From: Streptomyces fagopyri
Lineage (GTDB): Bacteria; Actinomycetota; Actinomycetes; Streptomycetales; Streptomycetaceae
Assembly (NCBI RefSeq): GCF_009498275.1
Contig: NZ_CP045643.1
Location: 310,001-374,000, forward strand
Length of the DNA: 64,000 bases
Direction: 5' to 3'
Below the pieces are notes generated by a model. That model searched no databases and was not told where the DNA came from. It worked only from the letters and a program-made list of their open reading frames with translations. The position numbers and the translations under genes were made by a program. Position 1 is the stretch's first letter. Each line of letters opens with the position of its first letter. Positions 33,503 through 42,819 of this stretch are shown piece after piece.

Positions 33503-36500
33503 TTGCGCACAACAGCGAGAACCAGATCGCCTCTTCGACGAACGATATCCACCGGCCTGGCCGTCCTCGGCGCCACCGCGATGGCGCTGCTCGGCCTGCA
33601 GGCACCACAGGCGTCCGCACATCCCGCGGCCGCCGCCTCGGACAGCGCACGCCCGCGCTTCGAGCCGACATGCGCCGTCCCCGAACGCAGCCACTTCTCC
33701 TGCTTCGCCCTGCGCCGCTCCGACGTGAAACCCGTCAAGGGTCTGATGCGGGCGGCCGACACCCCCAACGGCTACGGCGCCACCGATCTGCAGAGCGCGT
33801 ACAACCTGCCCGCCGACGGCGGTGGCGGACAGACCATCGCCATCGTGGACGCCTTCGACGACCCCAGCGCCGAGGCCGACCTCGCCGTCTACCGCGAGCA
33901 GTACGGGCTGCCGGCCTGCACCACGGACAACGGCTGCTTCCGCAAGGTCGACCAACGAGGCGGAAGCACCTACCCCGATCCCGATCCGGGCTGGGCCGGC
34001 GAGATCTCGCTTGACCTCGACATGGTCTCCGCGAGCGCACCCAACGCGCACATCCTGCTGGTCGAGGCCGACGACAACAGCTTCGAGAGCCTGTCCGCAG
34101 CGGTCGACGAAGCGGTCGCTCTCGGTGCGAAGTTCGTCTCCAACTCCTACGGCACCGACTACCGCGGCGGAGGTGGTGAGGACCCGTCCGAGACCACGAC
34201 GCTGGACGCCCACTACAACCACCCGGGCGTCGCGATCACCGCGTCCACGGGCGACTACGCCTACGGCGTCGGCTACCCGGCGGCCTCGCAGTACGTGACC
34301 TCCGTCGGCGGCACCACGCTGACCCGGGCCCCCTCCACGCCGCGCGGCTGGACCGAGTCGGCCTGGAACCTCGCCGGTTCAGGCTGCTCGCTGTACGAAC
34401 CCAAGCCCGCGTTCCAGCACGACACCGGCTGTGACAACCGGGCGCTCGCCGACGTCTCCGCAGTCGCGGAGAACGTGGCCGTCTACCAGACCTACGGCAA
34501 CGGCGGCTGGGCCGTGTACGGCGGCACCAGCGTCTCCGCTCCCATCATCGCGTCCGTGTACGCCGCCGCCGGAACGCCCGTTGCCGGCACCTACCCGAAC
34601 TCCTACCCGTACGCGACGAATACCGGCATCAACGACATCACCACCGGCAGCAACGGCACCTGCTCCCCGTCGTACCTCTGCAACGGCACCGACGGCTACG
34701 ACGGTCCGACCGGCCTGGGCACCCCCGCCGGCCTGACCGCCTTCCGCAGCGGCCCGCACGGCGTGATCTCCGGGAGCGTGACCGACAGCGCGACCGGCAA
34801 GCCCGTCAGCGGCGCCACCGTCAGCGCGGGCACCAATGTCGCCCACACCGACGCCTCCGGCGCCTACTCCCTGACGGTTCCGACCGGCACCTACGACGTC
34901 ACCGTCCAGGCGTTCGGCTACGCCGACGGCTCGGCCGGCCACGTCGTGGTCGACGACGGCGCCACACTCACCAAGAGCTTCTCCCTCACCCCGGTACCCA
35001 GCCGGACCGTCGCAGGCAAGGTCGTCGACGGCTCCGGCCACGGATGGCCGCTCTACGCCAAGATCACCACGGACGGCGTGCCCGGCTCCGTGTGGACCGA
35101 CCCCGCCACCGGCTCCTACAGCCTCGACCTGCCCGAGGGACACACCTACACCCTGCACGTCGCCACGGCTTCCACCGGCTACCGCGCCGTCACCAAGAAG
35201 GTCGACGTGGGCGGCTCCGACCAGACCGTCGGCTTCTCGGTCCCCGTCGACTCGTGGGCCACCAGCACGCCCGGATACCAAGTCCACGACAGCGGCAGCA
35301 CCGAGCCCTTCGACGCCACCGACGCCCCGCCGACCGGCTGGAGCGTGGTCAACGCGGACGGGACAGAGGGGGGGTGGCAGTTCGACGACCCGGGCAACCG
35401 CGGCAACGGCACCGGTGGTGACGGGGCGTTCGCCGTCGCCGACAGCGACCACTTCGGCGGCGCGGCCTCCCAGGACACCTCGCTGGTGACCCCGGTCTAC
35501 GACTTCACCGGCAAGGACAACCCGGAACTGGCCTTCAACACCCAGTACCAGCAGTTCACCAACCAGACCGCCGAGGTCGAGGCGACCGAGGACGGCGGCA
35601 AGACCTGGACCAAGGTCTGGACCGCGGGCTCGTCGATCCTCCCCGGCCAGCGGATCACCGTCCCGCTCACCGACTTCGCGGGCAAGTCCGCGGTGCGGTT
35701 GCGCTTCCACTTCACCTCGCACTTCGGCTGGTGGTGGTCCCTTGACAACGTTTTCGTCGGGGACCGCGAGGTCACACCCACCCCGGGTGCCCTCGTCGTC
35801 GGCACCGTGACCGACGCCAACACCTCCACCGGCGTGGTCGGTTCCACCGTCACCAGCCAGGACAAGCCCGCCGAGCAGGCCACCACGGTCGCCACGCCCG
35901 ACGACCCGAACCTCTCCGACGGGTTCTACTCGCTGTTCTCGACCACCTTCGGCAGCCACGCCTTCACAGCCGCCAAGTCCAAGTACACCTCACTGGCCAA
36001 GACGGTGAAGGTCGGCGCCGACAGCGCGGTCACCGCCGACTTCAGACTCAAGGCCGGGAACATCACCGTCACCCCCGCCTCCGTCGCGGCCACCGTCGCC
36101 TGGGGTGGGTCCAAGACGCAGAACCTGACGGTGAAGAACACCGGCGGCGCGCCCGCGACGGTCAAGCTCGGCGAGCAGTCCGGAGCCTTCACCCAGCAGG
36201 GCGAGGGCGCCGCGCTGCGGACCGTCAAGGGTGACTTCACCCCGCTGTCCAGCAAGGCTCACGCCAAGAGCGGCACGGCCAAGCCTGCCGCCTTCCCGGC
36301 CGACGGCTCGTGGCAGGCGGTCCCGGACTTCCCGGCCGCCATCATGGACAACGCTGTCGACGCCCATGACGGCAAGGTCTACTCGGCCTTCGGGTACACG
36401 GGATCGGCCGACAGCAAGGACATGTACGCCCTCGACCCGGTCGCCGGCAGCTGGACGAAGCTGGCGAGCGCGTCCGACACCCGCGAGGACCCCGCGCACG

Positions 36501-37636
36501 GCTTCATCGACGGCAAGTTCTACGCCGTCGGCGGCTGGGCCTCGACCGGCAACCCCGACCCGAAGCTGGAGATCTACGACCCGAGTTCGGACAGCTGGAC
36601 CACCGGCGCGTCCGCGCCCAAGCCGTACGCCGGCTCCGGCAGCGCCGTCCTCGACGGCAAGCTCTACATGATCGGTGGCTGCGGCGCCGACTTCTGCGGC
36701 ACCACCGACGCCAGTGTCTACGATCCCAAGGCCGATACCTGGTCCAAGATCGCCGCCTACCCCGAGCCGATCTCGTGGCAGGCCTGCGGAACCATCGACG
36801 ACCTGCTCTACTGCGCGGGCGGTCTCGGCTCCGACAACAACGACGTGACCCACACCTACGTCTACGACCCGGATGCCGACACCTGGTCCCAGCTCGCCGA
36901 CATCCCCGCCGCGCAGTGGGGTTCGGCCTACACGGCGGCGGGCGGGCAGTTGCTGCTGGCCGGCGGTGTCGGCAACAACGCGCTCTCCAACCGCAGCCAG
37001 GCCTTCGACCCGAAGGCCGGGACCTGGAGCACGCTTCCCAACCCCACCGTCCCCACCTACCGGGGCGGCGGCGCCCCCGGCTTCTACAAGATCGGCGGCG
37101 GAACCGCACCCAGCACCCCGACGTCGAAGGCCGAACTCCTGCCCGGCCACGACCAGACCGGATCGGGCGACATCACCTGGCTGGGTGAAAGCACCCAGCA
37201 GCTCACCCTGGAGCCCGGCGCGAAGGCGACCGTCACCGTCTCCCTGGACGCCTCGGTCCCCGAGGTGACCCAGCCCGGTGACCTGACCGCCGCCCTCACC
37301 GTGGGCACCGACACGCCGTACTCCGTGCCGCGCGTGCCGGTCAGCCTGCACGTCAACCCGCCCAAGACCTGGGGCAAGATCACCGGAACCGTCCTGGGTG
37401 TCACGTCGTCCGGCGGCACCGCGCCGCTGGCCGGGGCGACCGTCCAGATCGACAGCTGGGCCTCGACGTACACCCTCACCACCGCGGCCGACGGCACGTA
37501 CGCCCTGTGGCTCGACGCCCGCAACAACCCGCTGACCGTCATCGTCGCCAAGGACGGCTACCAGCCGACCGTGACGACGGTGAAGATCCAGAAGGGAGCG
37601 ACAGTCACCAGCAACTTCACCCTGAAGCGCAGGTAG
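33503..37636 (+). CDS. Giant secreted sedolisin (S53) peptidase, paralogue of the divergent gene
   Basis: This is a 1377-residue protein. I chose TTG 33503 (GGGAG seven bases upstream) because it starts at the signal peptide (ISTGLAVLGATAMALLGLQA, cleavage near ASA-HP); a GTG at 33425 would add 26 residues. The peptidase domain matches the divergent paralogue from FSCFALRRSDV onward. Catalytic Glu167/Asp171 lie in WAGEISLDLDM, Asp251 in STGDYAYG, and Ser343 in GGTSVSAP. DITTGSNGTC and DGPTGLGTP mark the calcium site. Then come regulatory-like sandwiches, a module with WSVVNADGTEGGWQFDD, kelch repeats (EIYDPSSDSWTTG, LYMIGGCG) and a final SGGTAPLAGATVQID domain. The domain order equals that of the neighbour, so the pair arose by duplication. 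Two terminators follow. Confidence 0.92.
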   Translation: MRTTARTRSPLRRTISTGLAVLGATAMALLGLQAPQASAHPAAAASDSARPRFEPTCAVPERSHFSCFALRRSDVKPVKGLMRAADTPNGYGATDLQSAYNLPADGGGGQTIAIVDAFDDPSAEADLAVYREQYGLPACTTDNGCFRKVDQRGGSTYPDPDPGWAGEISLDLDMVSASAPNAHILLVEADDNSFESLSAAVDEAVALGAKFVSNSYGTDYRGGGGEDPSETTTLDAHYNHPGVAITASTGDYAYGVGYPAASQYVTSVGGTTLTRAPSTPRGWTESAWNLAGSGCSLYEPKPAFQHDTGCDNRALADVSAVAENVAVYQTYGNGGWAVYGGTSVSAPIIASVYAAAGTPVAGTYPNSYPYATNTGINDITTGSNGTCSPSYLCNGTDGYDGPTGLGTPAGLTAFRSGPHGVISGSVTDSATGKPVSGATVSAGTNVAHTDASGAYSLTVPTGTYDVTVQAFGYADGSAGHVVVDDGATLTKSFSLTPVPSRTVAGKVVDGSGHGWPLYAKITTDGVPGSVWTDPATGSYSLDLPEGHTYTLHVATASTGYRAVTKKVDVGGSDQTVGFSVPVDSWATSTPGYQVHDSGSTEPFDATDAPPTGWSVVNADGTEGGWQFDDPGNRGNGTGGDGAFAVADSDHFGGAASQDTSLVTPVYDFTGKDNPELAFNTQYQQFTNQTAEVEATEDGGKTWTKVWTAGSSILPGQRITVPLTDFAGKSAVRLRFHFTSHFGWWWSLDNVFVGDREVTPTPGALVVGTVTDANTSTGVVGSTVTSQDKPAEQATTVATPDDPNLSDGFYSLFSTTFGSHAFTAAKSKYTSLAKTVKVGADSAVTADFRLKAGNITVTPASVAATVAWGGSKTQNLTVKNTGGAPATVKLGEQSGAFTQQGEGAALRTVKGDFTPLSSKAHAKSGTAKPAAFPADGSWQAVPDFPAAIMDNAVDAHDGKVYSAFGYTGSADSKDMYALDPVAGSWTKLASASDTREDPAHGFIDGKFYAVGGWASTGNPDPKLEIYDPSSDSWTTGASAPKPYAGSGSAVLDGKLYMIGGCGADFCGTTDASVYDPKADTWSKIAAYPEPISWQACGTIDDLLYCAGGLGSDNNDVTHTYVYDPDADTWSQLADIPAAQWGSAYTAAGGQLLLAGGVGNNALSNRSQAFDPKAGTWSTLPNPTVPTYRGGGAPGFYKIGGGTAPSTPTSKAELLPGHDQTGSGDITWLGESTQQLTLEPGAKATVTVSLDASVPEVTQPGDLTAALTVGTDTPYSVPRVPVSLHVNPPKTWGKITGTVLGVTSSGGTAPLAGATVQIDSWASTYTLTTAADGTYALWLDARNNPLTVIVAKDGYQPTVTTVKIQKGATVTSNFTLKRR

Positions 37637-37654
37637 CACAGGCAGCGGTGGGAA

Positions 37655-37699
37655 GAGTGTGCGTCGACGGCGATGGAACCGCGCCGTCGGCGCACACTC
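37655..37699. terminator. Strong terminator hairpin after sedolisin gene
   Basis: An 18-bp stem (GAGTGTGCGTCGACGGCG with its complement, one G-U pair) and a 9-nt loop lie 18 bp after the stop codon. Confidence 0.85.
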
Positions 37700-37718
37700 G
37701 GCACGACCTGCGGACCAC

Positions 37719-37750
37719 GGGTGGGCCGGCCCTCACGGACCGGCCCACCC
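37719..37750. terminator. Second, tandem terminator hairpin
   Basis: An 11-bp perfect stem (GGGTGGGCCGG and complement) with a 10-nt loop. It forms a tandem with the hairpin at 37655. Confidence 0.65.
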
Positions 37751-37895
37751 CTTCGGCCCGGACCCCGAAGCCGGACATTCGCCCCGGGCTTTCACGAGGT
37801 GAGCTGTCCAGGAGTTGGTCAGAAAACGCGGAAAGCGCCCTTGACCTGCACCGAGCAAGTCTCTCCGGTGTCCAAGATCTGGGGTCAGGGCCTGG

Positions 37896-38243
37896 TCAGG
37901 GCCCGTCGGGATCCGCGTGGAGGAGGTCGAGGACGCGCTGTCCACGCCGGTCGGCGGCCGGTGTGTGCCGATCGTCGTGCGAGACGGTGGGCGGGTCGGG
38001 ATCGGGACCGAGGATGGTGACGTCGAGGTCGGTGACCAGACGGCTTGTGTCGGGGCGGCCGTCGTCCTGGCGTTCGGCGTACCGGGAGACCGATGACCTG
38101 GCCTTTCGCGTACTGACGCGGGGGCGCCGGTGCGGGAGGAGCCCGTCCAGGACCCGGTCACCGACGACGCCGGTGGTGCGGGTACCCAGGGCGCCGCAGG
38201 TCAGCGGCACTCTGCAGTGTGGCGCCCCGTCCTCACTCCTCAT
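37896..38243 (-). CDS. Uncharacterised 115-aa frame coupled to the SDR gene
   Basis: The ATG at 38243 lies inside the last codons of the SDR gene, an 11-bp overlap typical of coupled translation. Third positions are predominantly G/C throughout, better than nearby shadow frames. The sequence (e.g. LVTDLDVTILGPDPDPPTVS, then RGQRVLDLLHADPDGP at the end) matches no family I know, and the N-terminal 40 residues are Arg-rich. It may be a real small protein of the sugar operon or the remnant of a lost gene. Confidence 0.35.
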   Translation of the reverse strand: MRSEDGAPHCRVPLTCGALGTRTTGVVGDRVLDGLLPHRRPRVSTRKARSSVSRYAERQDDGRPDTSRLVTDLDVTILGPDPDPPTVSHDDRHTPAADRRGQRVLDLLHADPDGP

Positions 38244-38985
38244 GCCGCTGTCGCAGTCCGTCCATGCCTCCGTCCACGGCCAGATTCGTTCCGGTGGTGG
38301 ATCCGGCCGCAGGAGAAACCAGGTAGGCCACGGCTGTGGCGACTTCGTCGGCGGAGACGAGTCGGCCATGAGGCTGCCGGGCTGCCAGCGCTGCGTACTC
38401 GGCAGCCGGGTCCGGCGCCCGGTCCAGGAGTCGGTTCACCCACGGGGTGTCCGCGGTGCCGGGGCTGACGGCGTTGACCCTGATGCCGTCCGCCAGCAGA
38501 TCGGCCGCCATGGCCCGGGTCAGCGACAGCACCGCTCCCTTGCTGGCCGAGTACAGCGCCCGCTGCGGCAGTCCGGCCGTCGCGGCGATGGAGGCGATGT
38601 TGACGACCGCCGCGTGAGCGGAGGTTCGCAGAGCGGGCAGCGCGGCGCGGGTGACCCGCACCATCCCGACCACGTTGATGTCCCAGACCCGGTGCCACTC
38701 CTCGTCGGAGTTGTCCGCGATGCCGCCCTGGGCACCGATCCCGGCGTTGTTGACCAGGATGTCCAAGCCGCCCAGGGCGTCGACCGCGCCGCTCACGGCA
38801 GCCCTGACGGAGCTGTCGTCGCTGACGTCGGCACGCAGGCTCACGAGGTACCCGCTGGGTGCCTCCTGCGCCAGGTCGAGGACGGCGACGTGTGCCCCCT
38901 CGGAGGTGAGCAGGCGGGCCGTGGCCAGGCCGATGCCTGAGGCTCCGCCGGTGACCAGGGCGCGAAGCCCGTCGAGCGCACCCAT
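38233..38985 (-). CDS. SDR dehydrogenase, probable 2-keto-3-deoxy-sugar-acid (L-fuconate-type) dehydrogenase
   Basis: This is a 250-residue classical SDR: TGGASGIG cofactor loop, a VLDLA strand end pointing to NAD, NNAGIG, catalytic Ser in VVNIASIAATAG, YSASKG with catalytic Tyr/Lys, and NLAVDGG near the end. It starts at ATG 38985, one base after the stop of the FAH-family gene, so both are made from one mRNA. Paired SDR and FAH genes of this kind catalyse the last two steps of non-phosphorylative deoxy-sugar pathways (oxidation of 2-keto-3-deoxy-L-fuconate, then cleavage of the diketo acid). The exact sugar is inferred from context. Confidence 0.85.
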   Translation of the reverse strand: MGALDGLRALVTGGASGIGLATARLLTSEGAHVAVLDLAQEAPSGYLVSLRADVSDDSSVRAAVSGAVDALGGLDILVNNAGIGAQGGIADNSDEEWHRVWDINVVGMVRVTRAALPALRTSAHAAVVNIASIAATAGLPQRALYSASKGAVLSLTRAMAADLLADGIRVNAVSPGTADTPWVNRLLDRAPDPAAEYAALAARQPHGRLVSADEVATAVAYLVSPAAGSTTGTNLAVDGGMDGLRQRHEE

Positions 38986-38986
38986 C

Positions 38987-39820
38987 TCAGGCCTGCTCGA
39001 ACGTCTGGTGCTGGCGGCCGAGCCCGTCGATCTCGACGTCCACGACATCTCCCGCCCGCAGGTACGGGGTGCCCGCCAGTCCGAGAGCAACCCCGGCCGG
39101 TGTGCCGGTGTTGATCACGTCACCGGGGTACAGCACCATGAACTGGCTGAGATAGCGGACCAGTTCGAAGACGCCGAAGATCATGTCCGACGTGCTGCCG
39201 TTCTGGCGGACGTCTCCATTGACCGAGAGTCGCAGGCTCAGCGCCTGTGGGTCGGGCACCTCATCGGCCGTGAGAAGCCAGGGTCCCAGCGGGTTGAAGG
39301 TCTCGCAGTTCTTGCCCTTGTCCCACTGGCCGCCGCGTTCGAGCTGGAATTCGCGTTCGGATACGTCGTTGCTGATGGCGTAGGCGGCCACGCAGGCGGC
39401 CGCGGCGGCTTCGTCGGGGAGGTAACGGGCCTCCCTGCCGATGACGACGGCGAGTTCGACCTCGTAGTCGGTCTTGACCGAACCGCGTGGGATCAGCACG
39501 CGATCGTCGGGTCCGACCACGGTGTCGGGGGACTTGAGGAAGATGATCGGCTCGTCCGGGACCGCGGCGCCCGTCTCCGTGGCGTGCTGCCGGTAGTTCA
39601 GCCCGACGCACACGATCTTGCCGATGCCGCTCAGCGGGGGCCCGAATCGGCCTGGTCGTTCGACCACGGGCAGTGCGTCGAGTTCGAGGCCGTCCAGGAG
39701 CGAGGGCAGGGTGTCGGGATTCAGGTCGTCGCAGACGGGACGCAGATCCCGCCATGCGCCGTCCGGTCCGGATACCAGGGGTGCCTCGGATCCTGTCGTG
39801 CCGTGCCGTGCCAGTCTCAT
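38987..39820 (-). CDS. Fumarylacetoacetate-hydrolase-family enzyme, probable 2,4-diketo-3-deoxy-sugar-acid hydrolase
   Basis: This is a 277-residue protein. The N-terminal 65 residues (MRLARHGTTGSEAPLV) are the family's small domain, followed by the FAH fold: IGKIVCVGLNYRQHATETGA, then PDEPIIFLKSPDTVVGP, KTDYEVELAVVIG with metal-binding acidic residues, and VFELVRYLSQFMVLYPGDVI, NTGTPAGVALG. This is the arrangement of ureidoglycolate-lyase-like hydrolases acting on diketo-deoxy sugar acids, giving pyruvate and a hydroxy acid. The start ATG 39820 was chosen because MRLxRxG is the usual beginning of this subgroup. It forms an operon with the SDR downstream. A short relic of a second such gene lies at 51207. 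Confidence 0.88.
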   Translation of the reverse strand: MRLARHGTTGSEAPLVSGPDGAWRDLRPVCDDLNPDTLPSLLDGLELDALPVVERPGRFGPPLSGIGKIVCVGLNYRQHATETGAAVPDEPIIFLKSPDTVVGPDDRVLIPRGSVKTDYEVELAVVIGREARYLPDEAAAAACVAAYAISNDVSEREFQLERGGQWDKGKNCETFNPLGPWLLTADEVPDPQALSLRLSVNGDVRQNGSTSDMIFGVFELVRYLSQFMVLYPGDVINTGTPAGVALGLAGTPYLRAGDVVDVEIDGLGRQHQTFEQA

Positions 39821-40130
39821 GGAACTCTCTCTCACAGGGTGTGTCGTCGAACTTCCGCTGCCCGTGCCTCTTCGGAGGCGTGCGACCCGACCTCCAGGGG
39901 GCCTCCCACTCCGGGCGCTTCCGCGGCGCGATGGCCGGGGAGCCGGTTCACCGCGAGGTGGTCGTGGATGAGCTGGAGGGATCCGTTTCCGCTGAATCCC
40001 GATCGGGCTCCTGGACGCGGAGGCCCGCCGCGCCGCACTCGGACGACGGCCGCGCCTACCGGGTCGGTGACCCGGCGGGCGCGACTGCTGAAAGGCGGCA
40101 TTGCTACTACGACCTGCGATGTCGCGCGGA
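39821..40130. other. Intergenic between two minus-strand genes
   Basis: No gene is supported. It contains a hairpin downstream of the beta-helix gene (see 40059) and the promoter of the FAH/SDR operon. No ATCGAT-type operator was found here. Confidence 0.4.
40059..40075. terminator. Possible terminator of the beta-helix gene
   Basis: CCGGGTC and GACCCGG form a 7-bp stem with a 3-nt loop, 55 bp beyond the stop codon at 40131 on the minus strand. Confidence 0.4.
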
Positions 40131-42494
40131 CTACCGGCCCGCGTGGTTGAACGAGAAGTAGTCGATGTTGCCGAATCCGGGCTGTCCGCCTGGCGCCACG
40201 AGGAAGACGCGGTGGTGTCCGCTGGTGGGGGTGATCGACGTCGACTGGACGGAGAGGGTGTCGAAACCGCCGGTGCCCGCGACGGAGAGCACACCGATCC
40301 GCGGCCCCGTGACGGAGTCGAGGTGGATCTCTATGCCCTTGTTGGCATACGGGTCGTCCACTCCGATGAACGCGGTGAACAGGTTCGCGTCCCTGCCGAA
40401 GTCGACGTCGTCGTAGCCGACCCAGTCACCGCCGTCGAAGCTGCCGACGACCGTGCCCGTGCCGGCGGCATGCGGACTGACCCCGTTGCTGGAGGTGTAG
40501 GACTCGGCTGCGATCCGCTGCCCGACCCGGGTGGCGCCGGCGACCCACTTCGGCTCGCCGTACTGATAGGCGCCCAGGCTCGGCTGCGGGTCGCGGTAGC
40601 CGTCCGTTGCCGGGGGATGGACCACTCCGGCGTTGCGGGCCGGCGAACTCGCGGTGAGCGTGAAGTCGTTCGCGGCCGGGTTGGTGAACTGCGCGGCGCT
40701 CACCGGAGTGAGGTTGTTCGAGTTGGTGATTCCCGGGCCGGTTCCGGTGACGCCGATGTTGTTGACGATCTCGGTGTCGGAGAAGGTGCCGCCGAAGGTG
40801 CTGGCGACGTTTGTGTCGGTGCCGGAGGTGTTGTTGTAGATCCGGTTGCCCGATGTGCTCTGCCCGTTGGGGTTGATCAGGACGGCCCCGTAGGTCGTAC
40901 GGTTCCAGGCGACGTTGTCGTACACCGTCGCGTTGAAGGTGCTGTTGTCCAGGTAGACGCCCGGTGCCGGCGCGGTGTGCGCGAACGGGGACGGGTCGTG
41001 GAACTGGTTGTGGTGAATCATGGTGGTCGCCAGGTTCACCGAGCAGCAGACGTAGACGGCGCCGCCGTCGACGACCAGGTTGTCGTAGTCGGACAGGTCG
41101 TTGTAGGAGATGTCGTGACCGCCCGCCGTGGTCCCCGCGACCTTGTTGTCGATGTTGATGTCGCTGCGGCCGGAGCTCTCGATGGTGTTGTGGGTGATGC
41201 GCTGGTTCGAGCCGAGGACGTTGATGCCCGCCGCGTAGCTGCCCAGGGTGTCCACATGCAGGATCGTGGTGTTCGTGACGGTGTTGCCGCTGTCGAACAT
41301 GGCTACACCGTTGCCGGTGCTGCCGTCGATCAGGCTGTTGCGGATCACGTTGCCGTGGCCCTTGAGGAGGATGCCGGACGTGGTCTCGCCGGCGGTCAGC
41401 ACGGCGCAGCCATCGGGCACGGTCACCATGTTCGGGTCGGGCTTCAGCTCCGCGTCTGCGGAGATGTCCCGCGCCACGATGCCGTCCAGGACGTCACCGG
41501 TCGAGGTCGAGGAGGTCCGGACGGTGGCGCCGCGGATGCCCAGGCCCAGGACGGAGATGTGCGAGCGGCCGCTGAGGTCGATGGCGAGGGCGCGCTGCTT
41601 GGCCTCCGCGGAACGGGCCGAGGGCTTGGAACCGTCGGGCGAGTACAGGTACAGCGTGTGGTCCGAGCTCCGGTAGAACCACTCGCCGGGCTTCCCGAGG
41701 AGCGCGAGCTTTCCCTTGAGGGAGTAGTTGGTGCTCTGGTTCGGGCTCAGCCCGACGCAGGCGGGCAGGCCCGCCGCGGTGATGGTGCCGACCTGTGAGT
41801 CGGTGACGGTGCCCGTTTCGCTGACGAACCAGTTGTGCGCGGTCAGCAACGCGCCGTTCCAGAAGCCGGCCGGCTGTGTCAGGGCGGTGTCGGAGAGGCT
41901 GTCGGTGGTGCCCGACTGCGCGGAGGCCAGTTTCGGCACACTCACGTCGTCGCCGGGATAGGGCCACTGCGCCTCGATCTGCGGAGCGCCGTCCCAGAAC
42001 ACCTGGTTGCCGGTGAGGTGCGGGTTGATCGTGACGTGCGCCCGGTAGACCTGGCCGGTCGCGACCGCGGTCGCGAAATCGGAGCCGGCGAGGAAGGGGT
42101 CGTCGCCTTCGGCGGCGGTCAGGTCGGCGCTGGAGACCGCTTTCCATCCGGTCACGGGGTCGGCGCCGTCGATGACGACCCGGGCACCGGGCGCTGCCGC
42201 GTAGGTGATCGGCGCGGCAGCGGACCCGCTCCGGGCGGGGGTGATCGTCTCGTGATACGTGCCCGATCCGATGACGCAGCGGTCACCCGCCGACATGACG
42301 GCCGAACACCTGCTGACGGTCTCGAACGGCGACCGCGCGGTACCCGGATGCCGGTCCGACCCTCCGGGTGAGACGTAGTACGTGTGTGGACCTTCTGAGG
42401 CATGCGCGCTCGCGGCGAGGCCGCCCGAGCCGAGAGAGAGGAAGACCGCAGCGGCCGCGAGAACGGCTCGGCGGGACCTGGACCGGTTCGACAT
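40131..42494 (-). CDS. Secreted right-handed parallel beta-helix protein with C-terminal CBM6-like domain
   Basis: This is a 787-residue protein. Residues 1-32 form a signal peptide (RSRSRRAVLAAAAVFLSLG, cleavage near AHA-S). The pattern TYYVSPGGSDRHPGT at residue 38 is the classic entrance to carbohydrate-active beta-helix proteins. Helix coils run through about residue 640 (HGNVIRNSLIDGSTGNGVA, NRIYNNTSGTDTN). Residues about 655-787 look like CBM6 (IAAESYTSSNGVSP, GDWVGYDDVDFG, FGNIDYFSFN). The fold is shared with GH141-like fucosidases and several lyases; which activity it has cannot be fixed from sequence. Its position in a deoxy-sugar locus favours a fucose- or uronate-containing polysaccharide. 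The start ATG 42494 is 17 bp from an ATCGAT-type operator candidate. Confidence 0.85.
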   Translation of the reverse strand: MSNRSRSRRAVLAAAAVFLSLGSGGLAASAHASEGPHTYYVSPGGSDRHPGTARSPFETVSRCSAVMSAGDRCVIGSGTYHETITPARSGSAAAPITYAAAPGARVVIDGADPVTGWKAVSSADLTAAEGDDPFLAGSDFATAVATGQVYRAHVTINPHLTGNQVFWDGAPQIEAQWPYPGDDVSVPKLASAQSGTTDSLSDTALTQPAGFWNGALLTAHNWFVSETGTVTDSQVGTITAAGLPACVGLSPNQSTNYSLKGKLALLGKPGEWFYRSSDHTLYLYSPDGSKPSARSAEAKQRALAIDLSGRSHISVLGLGIRGATVRTSSTSTGDVLDGIVARDISADAELKPDPNMVTVPDGCAVLTAGETTSGILLKGHGNVIRNSLIDGSTGNGVAMFDSGNTVTNTTILHVDTLGSYAAGINVLGSNQRITHNTIESSGRSDINIDNKVAGTTAGGHDISYNDLSDYDNLVVDGGAVYVCCSVNLATTMIHHNQFHDPSPFAHTAPAPGVYLDNSTFNATVYDNVAWNRTTYGAVLINPNGQSTSGNRIYNNTSGTDTNVASTFGGTFSDTEIVNNIGVTGTGPGITNSNNLTPVSAAQFTNPAANDFTLTASSPARNAGVVHPPATDGYRDPQPSLGAYQYGEPKWVAGATRVGQRIAAESYTSSNGVSPHAAGTGTVVGSFDGGDWVGYDDVDFGRDANLFTAFIGVDDPYANKGIEIHLDSVTGPRIGVLSVAGTGGFDTLSVQSTSITPTSGHHRVFLVAPGGQPGFGNIDYFSFNHAGR

Positions 42495-42506
42495 CGAACT
42501 CCCATC

Positions 42507-42520
42507 GGTTATCGATTGTC
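42507..42520. promoter_or_regulatory. ATCGAT-type operator candidate A
   Basis: The ATCGAT core (42511-42516) lies in the context GGTTATCGATTGTC, directly in front of the beta-helix gene. It resembles the three other sites around the GntR gene. Confidence 0.4.
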
Positions 42521-42682
42521 GAGAAGCTAGTTTCTGAGTGACGTCCCGTCAATCGTTTCGCGCGGATGACCTGTCGACCGCTGTTCGGCACTGGTCGACG
42601 CAGGTCGGAGCCCTTTCCCGCGCCCTGGGCCGCGCGGGCACGCGAGGGTAGGCGGCGGGTTCCTCGCGGTCAACCACTTGTC

Positions 42683-42698
42683 ATCTAATCGATTAGAT
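42683..42698. promoter_or_regulatory. ATCGAT-type operator candidate B
   Basis: ATCTAATCGATTAGAT is a perfect 16-bp AT-rich palindrome in the 325-bp gap between the GntR and beta-helix genes. It is a strong candidate for GntR control of the beta-helix gene. Confidence 0.65.
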
Positions 42699-42766
42699 TT
42701 TCTCGAATGGAGGAAGGGAGTCGCTTCGGTCCGTGGCCCGGCGGTCGCGGGAGAACCTGCCGCAGA

Positions 42767-42808
42767 CACGTCAGCGCCCGCCGGCTCCGGCCGACGGGCG
42801 CTGACGTG
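42767..42808. terminator. Strong terminator of the GntR gene
   Basis: A perfect 14-bp stem (CACGTCAGCGCCCG and complement) with a 14-nt GC-rich loop starts 12 bp after the GntR stop on the minus strand. Confidence 0.8.
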
Positions 42809-42819
42809 CTTCGATACGG

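Noticed and set aside
34379..37639. Long minus-strand frames opposite the second sedolisin
   Set aside because: Val/Gly/Asp-rich antisense artefacts of GC3 bias; the plus-strand protein has a complete domain series.
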